Shown here one piece after another: positions 46,017-56,203 of a stretch of 64,000 bases of DNA. The notes under the pieces were generated by a model that had not been told where the DNA came from, searched no databases, and worked only from the letters and a program-made list of their open reading frames with translations. Position numbers and translations under genes: made by a program. How positions within the stretch are numbered: the first letter of the stretch is position 1; each line of letters opens with the position of its first letter. The DNA comes from Coleophoma eucalyptorum (Eukaryota; Ascomycota; Leotiomycetes; Helotiales; Dermateaceae): NCBI GenBank assembly GCA_026120035.1, contig JALRME010000046.1, forward strand, positions 165,075 through 229,074, given 5' to 3'.

Positions 46017-47385
46017 TTCTCAGGGCTATGAACGTGGAAACCGACCTGTCTCAGTTGATATAGAATGAGGGTGGTTAACTTCTATAATTCTATTCGTTGC
46101 TATTCAGTGATATTGGTTAGGGGCAATAAGCCCTCCGCACTTCAACCTTTGATTGCTTAGCGTTTCCTGCCTTCTCTTTAATATCCAATTTTGAGACAAC
46201 ATCCTATATTTAAGATTGCCTGGCCTCTGTTCTTCTAATTAAATGAGCGCCCTGGACAATCTCTGTACTTTCAAAAGCGTCGTTAGTATAGTTTTCTCTC
46301 TTATTGCTTGTAATGCGCTGCGTGTCGGCTTGGTAGTGGGGAAACAGGATTTTGGAGGTGGGACATGGACTGGGTATGGGGACGTTGCTTAGTTTAAGTT
46401 CAAAGCTTTTCAATAGATTTATACTTATGCACGCAACCTGGGTAGAACATCCCTGTACGGAGAAAGCTCGGCCTAGGTAGAGAATTATCCTTGCCACCTA
46501 ATTTAGAGGGTACAAAATCAATAACTATCTACAATACTATATAGCTTATAATTAGGGCTATTTGAATACTATTATAATGTTTATATAATATTAACATAAA
46601 GTGATAGATAAATTGTTGAGAGGGGTCACTGTAGGTGCATGAGAGTCCAATTCATCGATGATGTCGAATTCAGAGTATTAATGTAACATGGTGGTGTTGA
46701 GGTTCTTCAGAACAACAACATCCTACTTGAATGGACGCGTCGCGTCATGGGTATTGTGACCTATTGTCACATGATCTACAGGTCAATTACAACTAAGTGT
46801 AATCTTCCAACATAAATAGTATTGATTATAATATTTCTAAATGGTATATACTAAGTCTAGGTATAATATATATTTGGTATACGTATAGTATATACTTAAC
46901 ATATGCTTAGTATATATATAACATAGACTAGGCTTATATATATTATATATATTTTTTAAACCTATAAGAATACTCTTCCTTCTCTAAATAAATCCTGATC
47001 TATATTATTAGTAACTAATTCTATCTATTTAAAGGTAAAAAGATATACGAAAACTAGAATAACTTATATCTTGATTACGATACTAAGTATAAGACAAACA
47101 TATGCTTAGTATATACAGTACTTTTCAAGCTAAATTTACGCGACTCCACTAGTCTATTTATAGTATAGTGCGTACGAACCTCAGCCTGAGTAGAACCTTA
47201 GGCAGCAATAATCTCTACCCAGGCTGAACTTCTTTCTACCCAGGCTGAGCTGTGAGCCCATTTCTGTCCATCCTAGTTTAGAATGGAACTCGTAACGAAA
47301 CATTAAAAGACCAGGAAACTCACATTCAGAAAGGAGCTTTGTATCCAACTTCAGTACATACTGACATTCAATGCACCACCTTATT
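46017..47385. other. AT-rich gene-free island
   Basis: 1.37 kb without coding signal. The stretch 46510-47130 is very rich in TA/AT words (TATATA, CTTAGTATAT), compatible with repeat-induced point mutation of an old transposon. Two short direct copies of CTACCCAGGCTGA occur near 47215-47250. No intact element ends were found. Confidence 0.5.
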
Positions 47386-48778
47386 TCAATTGACCATAAA
47401 TATCTTTCCTAATACACCAGCGTTATCGAATGATGTATCACTGGCTACATTCCCCATTATTTGTCTATAATTGTCCCCAGGTGTTATAATGCCAAGCACA
47501 GTCGGCTCCGTTTTTTCAGCCAAACCAGCAATAGCAACGCTTCGCCCAGAAACAGAAAGAAATCCTAATGTCGCAAACAAAATAGCCTCCTTGACATCGG
47601 GCGGTATACCAGTTGTCTCTTTGTCAAGAGTTCTAATTACAGTTCCAGGCAAACTCGCGGCAAGGTGCTTACGTATATTCGGATTGAAGGTGCCTCCGCC
47701 ACATGTATAAACTTCATCAATATGACCAACTTTAGGGATTATGTACTTTTCGTATGCTTGAACAATCGATTCGGAAGTCATCCGGGTTATCGTCGCCACA
47801 ATTGCGTCGTTTGACAACCCGGACAATTTGAGATTTTGAACAATCTCCTTTGCCATATCGTCTGAGAACAGCTCACGACCGGTCGTCTTTGGTGGTGCTA
47901 CAGCGAAATAGGGCGTTTTCAAGAATGAACTGATAGTTTTCTTGGTCGATTTCTGATTCCCCACGGGCACCTGCCTCTCCATCTTTATCATAGTGGCTCT
48001 GGCCGCCAGACAATAAGCGAATAGTGGCATCGGTCAAACATTTCCAGGACCAGTGTCAAAGGCCATATATGCGGATTTGAGGGCCTTTGGACCCAAACCG
48101 TTCATTGCCGGTACTACGGTTGCATTCCCAATGCCTCCAATATCCTGGCTCACACGAGTAAGGCTTGCATCAGCAATGATGGCTGCCTCAAAGAATCCGC
48201 TCAAAGGAGCCCCTTGCCTTCCAGCAGCTAGTTCAGCACTTCGAAAATTGCTTACAACAGTCCTATTGATAATCAATCATAATTATTGCTTGGCACATAG
48301 GCTGGTAGGAAGAATGAGACTGACTTCTTGGTTTTCTGTGCCATGACAGTTGGTTCTGCCATCTGTAGAGTCGATATGCGTTCGCCGAAAGGAATATGCC
48401 ATAAAGTCTGGCCATGACTAGCGATTAGATCTACCTCATCAAGATCAACAACACCTGACACTCTGATAGCTTTGGCAAATTCTGCACCCAGAGCGAAGTT
48501 TAGATCACAAATGTCTTCTAGAGTCGTACAAACTCCAGACCGACAAAGATTGAGCACCCGAGATCTAAGAGAATTCGTTACAGGTATTTCTGAATATGAT
48601 AGGAGTCGAATCCTGATATCATCGCATAGCGGGATGCTCTCGATCTTGCACAAAGCAATGTCAATGCCTTTGAAGCAACCTTGTCAGTAACATAAGAAAA
48701 ACAAACAATACATTCAAGAGGTAACTTGCCGTCAATGCTTGTCCCGCAATTCATGCCCAGCACATTTAAGCACACCAT
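47386..48778 (-). pseudogene. Anhydro-N-acetylmuramic acid kinase (AnmK) homologue with two compensating frameshifts
   Basis: AnmK phosphorylates and opens 1,6-anhydro-MurNAc, a peptidoglycan-recycling step known from bacteria. N-terminus VLGMNCGTSIDG|IDIALCKIES spans a noncanonical GC-AG intron. Then ASHGQTLWHIPFGERISTLQ, QKTKKTVVSNFRSAELAAGRQGAPLSGFFEA, SQDIGGIGNATVVPA (ATPase motif), FDTGPGN, DATIRLLSGGQSHYDKDGEAGARGE, SSFLKTPYFAVAPPKTTGRELF and EVYTCGGGTFNPNI all match the family in order. At about 48030 one base is missing (GTTTG where the frame needs one more T). The frame is regained before KTISSFLKTPYF, near 47950, by an extra base or two-base loss. About 25 conserved residues are therefore out of frame, so it is probably nonfunctional unless these are assembly errors. 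Confidence 0.85.
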
Positions 48779-49194
48779 TTTGCTTCGAGCGAAAGCCTCT
48801 ACCACTTTGCTGTATACACTGTCGCCGATTAAACAGTCTATATTTTTATTAGTCCAATGTTCCTAAATTCTCAGGAACTATGTGCAGAACGGGCGATATC
48901 AGCCTAGCAGAGTCATTTGTAATGTAGCAGATCCATCCGGGCAGCTTTATCAGTCGCTTAAGAGGCGTTGTTACAAGTAACCTCACACCACTCAGTCACC
49001 CACCCACTCTTGCTCCTAATGTCTCCTGACATTTCCGTAAGAACGCGACTGACAAATTTAATATAGTTCTTAGCGTTGTTACTAGTGAAAGATGGCTTTT
49101 GACACTGAGAGATCAAAGTTTACGTCCGTGCCTTAAAATTAAAATGAGCAAGTGTCAATACGTCGCTTCGATCGATTTCAATGATATGCATAGG
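48779..49194. other. Intergenic between AnmK remnant and solo LTR
   Basis: About 415 bp, non-coding. It presumably holds the former AnmK promoter. A missing N-terminal extension of AnmK could have lain here. Confidence 0.4.
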
Positions 49195-49506
49195 TGTTGG
49201 TTGATCTATATACCTCTTCTTTCAATAGCTGTAATAGACAGGTCAAAATGGTAAGGTAAAACATAGATGATTCTTATAAGTGAGCGTTATGGAGGTCGTA
49301 TAAATACCCCTATAGGGTATTGATCCAACCTCCCTGCGATATGTAGTACTGTACATGTGACTGCCTCCTTGCACGTACATTCAAATACGTATGGTACATC
49401 GATATTCCAAATATATGTATATGTAGGGGTATTGTGATATACCCCTACATATACACCGTATGATAATATTGTGATCACGTGTAGGTGATATAACGATATT
49501 CCAACA
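49195..49506 (+). mobile_element. Solo LTR, 312 bp, intact target-site duplication
   Basis: TGTTGG...CCAACA termini flanked by exact 5-bp duplications ATAGG at 49190-49194 and 49507-49511. It is related in inverted orientation to the element at 37703-38018. It has inserted between the AnmK and MurQ remnants. Confidence 0.9.
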
Positions 49507-49749
49507 ATAGGTATTGTGGGGTTTTAACCAGGCCTCAATGGCTTATTGAAACTTCTTTTCTCTGCCCGTCTGATATTATTCACATATTATATCAACAATC
49601 ATAAAAGCATAAGGAACAACGCCACAAAGAATATGAATAGCCAGAAACTTTTCATATTATTTACAACTCCAACCACGAGGATATGCAGTAGATTATTATT
49701 TCAGCATCGATCTTAACGCTCCTCCAGAATCCTGAACCTTCATTCTTCC

Positions 49750-50060
49750 TTATTCTAGTGTGCAGCCCATTTTACCAAGGACGAGCGCAAGTTTGAGACT
49801 GCCATCACACTTCCCAATCAACTCATCTATAGTATAATCTTGGGAAACATCATAATAGGCTGAGTAAGGGAGAGCTTCACGGAAAATGCGGCGCGCTCTT
49901 ACGATAAGCTTCTCATTCGAGGACCGAAGATCAATCATCTAAGGAGGTTAGCTTGATTAATAGACAAAACTTGGGTTGGAATGGAAACCTACGAGATTAC
50001 CATATGTTTTCCCATTTCGAATCTGCACACCTGTAGAGATCATATTTAGAATCTACATGA
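49750..50060 (-). pseudogene. C-terminal remnant of N-acetylmuramic acid 6-phosphate etherase (MurQ)
   Basis: Reading the minus strand, LNMISTGVQIRNGKTYGNL (ends about 50000) is spliced over a short intron (GTAGGT...CCTTAG) to MIDLRSSNEKLIVRARRIF. It continues to IDELIGKCDGSLKLALVLGK and a stop at 49750. The NM-STG...GKxYGNLM(V/I)D(L/V)...N-KL..RA-RI pattern and the GS-K-A end are specific to the C-terminus of MurQ, which cleaves lactate from MurNAc-6-phosphate to give GlcNAc-6-phosphate. Upstream of about 50060 the homology stops abruptly at permease sequence on the opposite strand, so the SIS catalytic domain is gone. AnmK's product is MurQ's substrate, which makes the neighbourhood meaningful. 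Confidence 0.8.
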
Positions 50061-50066
50061 GAAAAT

Positions 50067-51236
50067 TTTGAGCATATGTTTATCGATGGGATGTTGGTTG
50101 TAAAGTCTGGATTTACCATTTTTGTTGCTGTGCCAGCTTTCAACCGTGTGCTTCATCTACGTCTAATGATGACTGCTATTTACAAAACTATGAATGGCCA
50201 CGCTGGTCTTCCGGGATGGAGATGGGTTTTTATTATCGACGGTGTTATTACATTGCCGATTGCCATCTTCGGATTTCTTTCTTTTCCTGATCTCCCAGAG
50301 AGCACCAAGGCACCATATTTTTCTGCCGAGGAGAAGCTCCTGGCTGTTAGCCGCCTTCCCCTTAGAAACCCAGAAGGGCATAAGATTGGCTTTTCACTGA
50401 TCAGACGGGCTTTATTGCAATGGAATTTGTAAGTTGTCAATTATTCTAATGCTCTGCTGTAGGCAGATAAAAGATTATAGCTAAATGTATATCCATAGCT
50501 GGATCTTCACCATGTTCTGAGTCATCGGTGGCGCCTTAGAAGATTTCAGCACCCAAAGTTGTATGCTATTATGGATGAAGACAACCGGGGAATTCTCTGT
50601 TCCCCAGAATAATGACTACCCCCTTGGCATAACCGCCATCGGTCAACCCCGTCCCATTCGCCGCCACAGATTGCCCCTCATTCTAACGCATGGATAGGAA
50701 TCGTAGTAACCCTCCTAACATCCATTGGTATTGACGCAACACAGAAGCATCTTCCTTGGGGCCTTGCCGCCTGCGGCCTTCAAGCTATTTCCTGTATCAT
50801 TCTCCTCTGCTGGTACAGTATCGGGAACGGCGCCAAAATGGCCGCGTACTACCTCGCTAGCACCGCCTACATGATCCAACCTGTTTGCTTCATCTGGGCA
50901 ACCCAAGTCCTCATGCGCGACGGTGATGATGCCGCCCGCGCTGTGATTCTATACTCCATGAACGGCGCCTTTTCTGTGCTCTTCTCGTTCTGGGGCTTCA
51001 TTCTTTATCCAGCGACACATGCTGTGACAGGCTTCAAGAAGGAAACTATTACTATGATTTGTATTGCAGGTCTTCTAGTCCTGTGGATCGGAGTCGTCTG
51101 GTAGCAGGATAGAAGGACCATGAGACTGTACGGCCAGCCGAGGAGCGTCTTTGATACTAAGACTGAGGAGATGGAGATACAGAATGACAAAGAATTCCCA
51201 GAAACAAAAGACACGGAAGCACCCGTTGTGGATTAG
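50067..51236 (+). pseudogene. Decayed MFS permease (Dal5/ACS-like), N-terminus missing
   Basis: Homology begins mid-protein. GLPGWRWVFIIDGVITLPIAIFGFLSFPDLPESTKAPYFSAEEK is a classical ACS-family loop after TM6. The next exon (after an intron ending near 50500) has TGA in place of an expected residue in WIFTMF-VIGGALEDF, then a frameshift near 50640 before HSNAWIGIVVTLLTSIGIDA (GIVVTLLTSIG continues at about 50700). The C-terminal half AYYLASTAYMIQPVCFIWATQVLMRDGDDAARAVILYSMNGAF is open, but TAG interrupts it at about 51104, after IGVVW; coding-like sequence follows to a stop at 51236. TMs 1-5 are absent. It was probably the sugar or anhydromuropeptide importer of the decayed module. Confidence 0.85.
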
Positions 51237-52061
51237 CACGGCGGTCTCAAGTATAGATGGAGCTATTGGGTTCTCTTCTTTCTTTTTCCATTAATTAGTC
51301 ATTCACTGTTTCTTTAATCAATTTAAGTCAACACTTGATGCATGGTTGTTGGTAGAAAATCTACTGGGATCCATTTGCGAGATCGAAGTTCAGACTCGAC
51401 AGTTATTCAACTTAAGAAGCTTGCTGCCGAGAGTGAATATGCTTCTCTTCTCTAGTATGGTGTCCATTGGCTACTGCCACATATGCCGTCCTCCCCCGTT
51501 ATATGTATGTTTCATAGGTCCTATGGCCAACCTCTCACCTGAATAGGAGCGTAAAGACACTTTAACTCCCTTCTAGTAGGGATTTTTTTACACATATAAT
51601 AGGGCATGAAATCTTCACTTTTATTAAGGGACTTCTGTTTTTAGTATTATATAATTGTGCTCCAAAGCGTATTATTACATCCCTTATGCTAATAAGGCTA
51701 AGCTATAAGCTTCTGTAGCATCATCAACTGAGGAGGGGCTCTATGACGGGTATTTTAAGGTATTGAATATAATGTGCTACGGTCGTATAGCTAAGCTAAT
51801 CTCTGGCCCTTTAGATAAAATTCGGCTCTACATCCAGAAAACTAGAAGAAAGGAAGAAATGGGAGCATAGGAAGCACGAAAAGTAATAGAAATGGGACTT
51901 GCAAGGAGTAGTAAATAATTAAGAAGGAGCAAAACAGAATGAAAGGAGAGACAGGAAAACACAACTCGAGGAAATGAAAGAGAGCTCCATTACACGAATC
52001 CAATTCCGAAGCACCAGCTACTAGCTACCTCACCAACACCAGTACCATGAAACGGTTCGTC
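51237..52061. other. Intergenic region
   Basis: About 825 bp, non-coding, AT-rich around 51580-51800. No repeat ends seen. Confidence 0.45.
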
Positions 52062-53124
52062 CTACAAAGAAAAATCCATTGCTCTAGGCACCACGTCCAC
52101 CGGGGACTTGCTCACGAAGATGCTCATCATCCAATCCTTGAATTGTTGCCATAGCGCACTTATCTTCTCCGAAATGTAACAGAAAGTAGTTTTCAAATAA
52201 CCGAAGAGGTTCTCCCATGGGATGAAGTAAACAGCTGCCGCAGCTGATACCCCTAGAATAACGGCAGGGCCTGCGGCGGTGGCAACCGCAGTCATTTTGG
52301 CACCAACCGCCCCAACCTCTACAGCGTGGGCGCCAAAAGTGTACTTGGTGTAAATGCCGCCCGCGGCTCCACTGACACTTATATTGAAATTTGCCGTTCC
52401 GACAGCAATGGCTATGATTGCGGCAACTGTTCCTTTCACCTCATCCCAGCGGCTCTTGCCGGATAACTCTTCAAAATGCTGACGGAACTCAGATTTTTCC
52501 GATTCACTGAAGTTACTGCGGCATCGTGCCCAGTTATGCCGGTTGACAAAGTCAGTTAGCTTGATTCGGATGCCACTTTGGTAGCCGATAGCAAGAGTGT
52601 GGTTACTGTGTCGGTGCGCCTGCCATTTGTCCAAGCGGACATTATTGTAGGTAGAAGAGCCATCAACAAATGATGTACCGCCATCTCGGTGTTTGGCACA
52701 CCGGAGCACCTTGAGCTGGCTGAAGTGTGACGGCACATGGAAGGAGAATTCAGGAACCTCCGGGCTAACCAGGAGGTTGAGAGTACGGCGTTTGGTTGAT
52801 AAATTAATCCCGACAATGGCATCTTGTAGATCTTCAGCCGTTGTGAAAATCATAAGGGGTCCTTATATGCGTTATCAGAGGGACTCTTGCACAGTTTAGG
52901 GTTTGGTATATATGCTTACCTTCTCGTTCATAGAACCTAGGAGTATATTTACATGCTCTCCTTGTCTTCTTCAAGCTCTGACCCCGAACAACAATAATAC
53001 TCACACTGTTCTTACTCCTCTCCTTCCTACAAACGTTTTCGACAGCGCTCACCTCATCATTAATCGACTGCTGGGATGGAGAGGCAATTGCTGAGCTGAT
53101 GTTAGACCAGCTATCAGACGACAT
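52062..53124 (-). CDS. Unrecognised protein with Gly/Ala-rich hydrophobic C-terminal half
   Basis: Two exons, 53124-52920 and 52861-52062, with a 58-nt GTAAGC...ATAAG intron; phases agree and give 334 aa. I recognise no family. The N-terminal 70 residues are polar. Residues about 70-210 form a soluble-looking domain with LQDAIVGINL, FHVPSHFSQLKVLRCAKH, TYNNVRLDKWQAHRH and YQSGIRIKLTDFVNRHNW. Residues about 210-300 are Gly/Ala/Val-rich (TVAAIIAIAVGTANFNIS, GAAGG, AVEVGAVGAKMTAVATAAGPAVILGVSAAAAVYFIPW), a glycine-zipper-like stretch that could insert into a membrane. They are followed by an aromatic amphipathic region (YLKTTFCYISEKISALWQQF). No N-terminal signal peptide. Neighbours give no functional clue beyond accessory-region location. 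Confidence 0.7.
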
Positions 53125-53780
53125 TTTGTGTGGCCGAAGAATGATAGTGATCTAGGTTTGGTGGTGTTGCCTGTTATATGCAAAAAGTGACCTAGTGCAA
53201 ATAAGATTATGGTGTAGGCTTGATAGTTCGAGAGGAAGAAGCTTGCTATAGACGAGGCACTTAGTAGTACCTGGTATCTAAGACTTGATTAAGATGAGAC
53301 GACTATGAGCGTGTTGGAGAATTGAAAGGGGAGATAAAACTTCCTTACGGTGCTGGGGATTCCTGGGGCTTTATATAGATAGGCAGCCGCTCTATCCAGA
53401 GGTTCGATGCCCCGTCATCGACTATGAGGACTGCTTTTGATCAAGTCCGAGTCTCATGTATGCACCTCATGTAGTTTACATGGATAAGATGCAAGGGAAT
53501 TTCAGCAACCAATCAATTCTTAGTGGTGTACTGCTGCTTTTCAGGTCCCCAGTGGGCCGCATCTAAGTGCGGGGCAAACCTCCGAAAGTCTAGTCACATG
53601 TTTTTGTCCTGATCTATGGTAGCTAAACAGACCCCTTAATCGAATTTCTTAAGATGTCTTCCGCATTTTAAAACTCCTCTCCCCCCCCCCGGCGTTGCCA
53701 GAAACATTACAGCACTACAGAATTAACGCCATCTTGAAGTACTGTTTTGGGCGCCTTAATTCACTTTCGCGAGCAATACC
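53125..53780. other. Divergent promoter between the unknown gene and the Clr5-domain gene
   Basis: 656 bp, non-coding. A run of ten C sits at 53681-53690. Confidence 0.5.
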
Positions 53781-54866
53781 ATGTCTTCCACCTCTATTGT
53801 GAACAGCAAGCCGCCTACTGATGCTGAATGGGAGAAGATGAAGTCAATTATCACCGAGATCTGGTTAAACCGAGCGCGTAATAATGAGGACCTGGTGGAT
53901 ATACTCCGTCGAGAGTACAGATTTATGGCTACGTAGGTGGTACTTCTCGTTTGTCCATGAATAAGCACGCTCTGGCAGTTGACCTAACCATCTCGATTCT
54001 CGTGTAGTAAGAAGACATGCACCATTCGTATTCAGCGATGGGGCTTATCCACCTATAGGAGTCGGTCAGTAGTAAGCGGCTCAGCAAGATCGTCACAGCC
54101 TGTGAGGAAGCGCAAGAGTTTGCTCTTACAACATGAAGCTGGGCCACGACTGCTGCGTCGCATCTATCCCAGCCCGGCGACCAATCGGCTGCTTAGGCCC
54201 AATGTGTATCGACCACCAGAATTGATGCAGTACTCAATTGACCGTATCGTCGCGGTCGTCTTCGGAGACTCCGTTCAGCGGTTCACGTACCGTGACTTGA
54301 TACGACCTAAGCAGAGCGAGAGCCTGGGCTGGGAACGGATAGCAGATTTATACTGGACGGCTGATAATAACTTTCATGCTGGGCGCATGAAAAAGTTTGT
54401 GAAACGCTTGAAAGAGGCCCACCAAGAATTGCTGATTTTGGTCCGCTGGGGCAATCCAGGAAAATTACGCCATTTGGCAAAGATAAAGGACCCATTGACA
54501 AGACAGCGATTGGAACAGGATATAAAGCCTCTATCAAAGGATGCCCAGCGTGTTTACTATCATGTTTTCCTTGCCAAGTTTTGGCGGGTGTGTCATCAGC
54601 TGCTCAAGAAAGACCTAACGTTACAGTTCGACTTCTCGTTTGTCGCAGACTTTCTCCTAGAACTGGAGAAGCTATTACACAGTGATTACGACAAGCACCG
54701 TTCACTCCATGAGCTTGTCTTTGCACTCTGTCAAATATCGAAAGCGGACATGCAGGAGACCTTAAAACTCGGGGTTTCTCGGACTATTCAGGTCATGGCG
54801 CCAGAAGTCACATGCAGCCAGAAACTGGCACTGATCTTCCGATGGTGGACGGCCAATACACAGTAG
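53781..54866 (+). CDS. Clr5-domain protein
   Basis: Two exons, 53781-53932 and 54008-54866, with a 75-nt intron; 336 aa. The N-terminus DAEWEKMKSIITEIWL...LVDILRREYRFMATKKTCTIRIQRWGL is the Clr5 domain, a DNA-binding-like helical domain first seen in fission-yeast Clr5 (heterochromatin silencing). In filamentous fungi it is widespread in otherwise diverse proteins. The intron falls at the usual place inside the domain (AT/KK). The C-terminal region (about residues 110-336) is helical (DRIVAVVFGDSVQRFTYRD, WTADNNFHAGRMKKFVKRLKEAHQ, VYYHVFLAKFWRVCHQLL) with no domain I know. Probably nuclear. No damage. Confidence 0.82.
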
Positions 54867-56203
54867 CCATAGTAGATTACCTTAACTCTAAACAATAAAG
54901 ACCGCAGGGTCCATCGGCAGTAAGGCGGGTTCGCGAACTACCAAATCCAATTTTTATATCTTATATTTCTTCTTAGTTTACGTTAGGTAACGTAATAGGT
55001 GACTCTCAAGTCAAATCAGGTTCAAGTGATGTTCATAAGTAGTTGGTTCATTATGTTCTATTGAAGAGAGTGTGAAGCAGAGAGGTATAAATACCTCTCT
55101 CCCTAAGGGTACTATAATGTCGTTTGGGCACGATTTATATAGTCTATTACGTTACAACCCGAGCGTTCGGTTGTAATGCTAGCCTTTTTGCAGGCTTTAT
55201 GGCCGTGTTGGGACACGCCATACTATGTATTTACAGATATAATAGGCCTGTAAACGAGAATAACATCTGACTAGCTGTAGTGATTGATCTGTAAATGACA
55301 TTCCGACATTTCTAAATTTGTATTAGATAACTCTGAAAGTGGTTTTTTAAGAGATATATAAGCAATATACTAAGTCTTGAGCATATATTTAATATATTTA
55401 CCTAGAAACGAAATTAGCGGTTAAGTAGGATCAAAATTAGCGGTTAAATAATCCTACTTATTAACCTTTTCTTTAATATCTCTCTAACTGTTGGAATATG
55501 ACTATCAAGTCAGTCACAAAATCTAGTCACAAGTCACAGTATTTCAAGCGAGGAAGGTACTTATACCTCTCTCTTTTACTCTCTTCAATACATGATCTAT
55601 GAGCCAATTTACACCAGTTGACTTACAAGGCGACTCTTACATTACTTAACGTAAACCAGCAATAACTGTTGGTTTATGTATGTATGTTACAACATAAAAA
55701 TTAACGACATGTTAATAGGTATTTGGTAAAGTGGTTCTATAGAAGAAGATCGTTACCTACTTTAAGAGTGCAACGACTTAATCGGTGATAAAAATGCTAT
55801 TAACTTGACCGTTTATAAGTGCCCTTCTTCTATAGATGTAGAAATACATCTATCACGAGATCATTTCTTAGTCGTTGATCCGACACAAAGGACCGATAGA
55901 TGCAGTCTATATCCAAATTAGCTTAGGATTAGAGAAAGATAGGGGATGCATGGAAAGGAAATAGTCTGCTCGTCATTTCCTACAACACGAACGGAACTGT
56001 ATCGTAGAAATCATTGCTTCCATCCACTCAGGAAGAGTCCTACTGTACAGGCGGAACTAGCGCCTCAAGTGGGTCCGGGCAGTTCAACCTTCCCCTGAAA
56101 TGGAATAGCACTTTTTCCAACTCAAGATCAATAGTGAGTGCTCTTGGATATTTTACAATGCAACGTACGGCTTCCAGAAATAAATTGATATGCTATCTTC
56201 ATC
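54867..56203. other. AT-rich island with LTR remnants
   Basis: 1.34 kb without genes. The region 54960-55750 holds retroelement-derived sequence: one LTR-like block at 55489-55661 and a second, inverted and diverged relative about 55010-55140, sharing the ATTGAAGAGAGT and GAGAGGTATAA words. Confidence 0.55.
55489..55661. mobile_element. Diverged solo-LTR-like element
   Basis: Starts TGTTGGAATATGAC and ends CCAGCA (one change from CCAACA). The flanks CTAAC and ATAAC match at four of five bases, suggesting an aged target-site duplication. At 173 bp it is shorter than the other two LTRs, and orientation was not assigned. Confidence 0.5.

Noticed and set aside
53395..53425. T-loop-like GGTTCGATGCC suggesting a tRNA
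   Set aside because: No matching acceptor and anticodon stems could be drawn around it.
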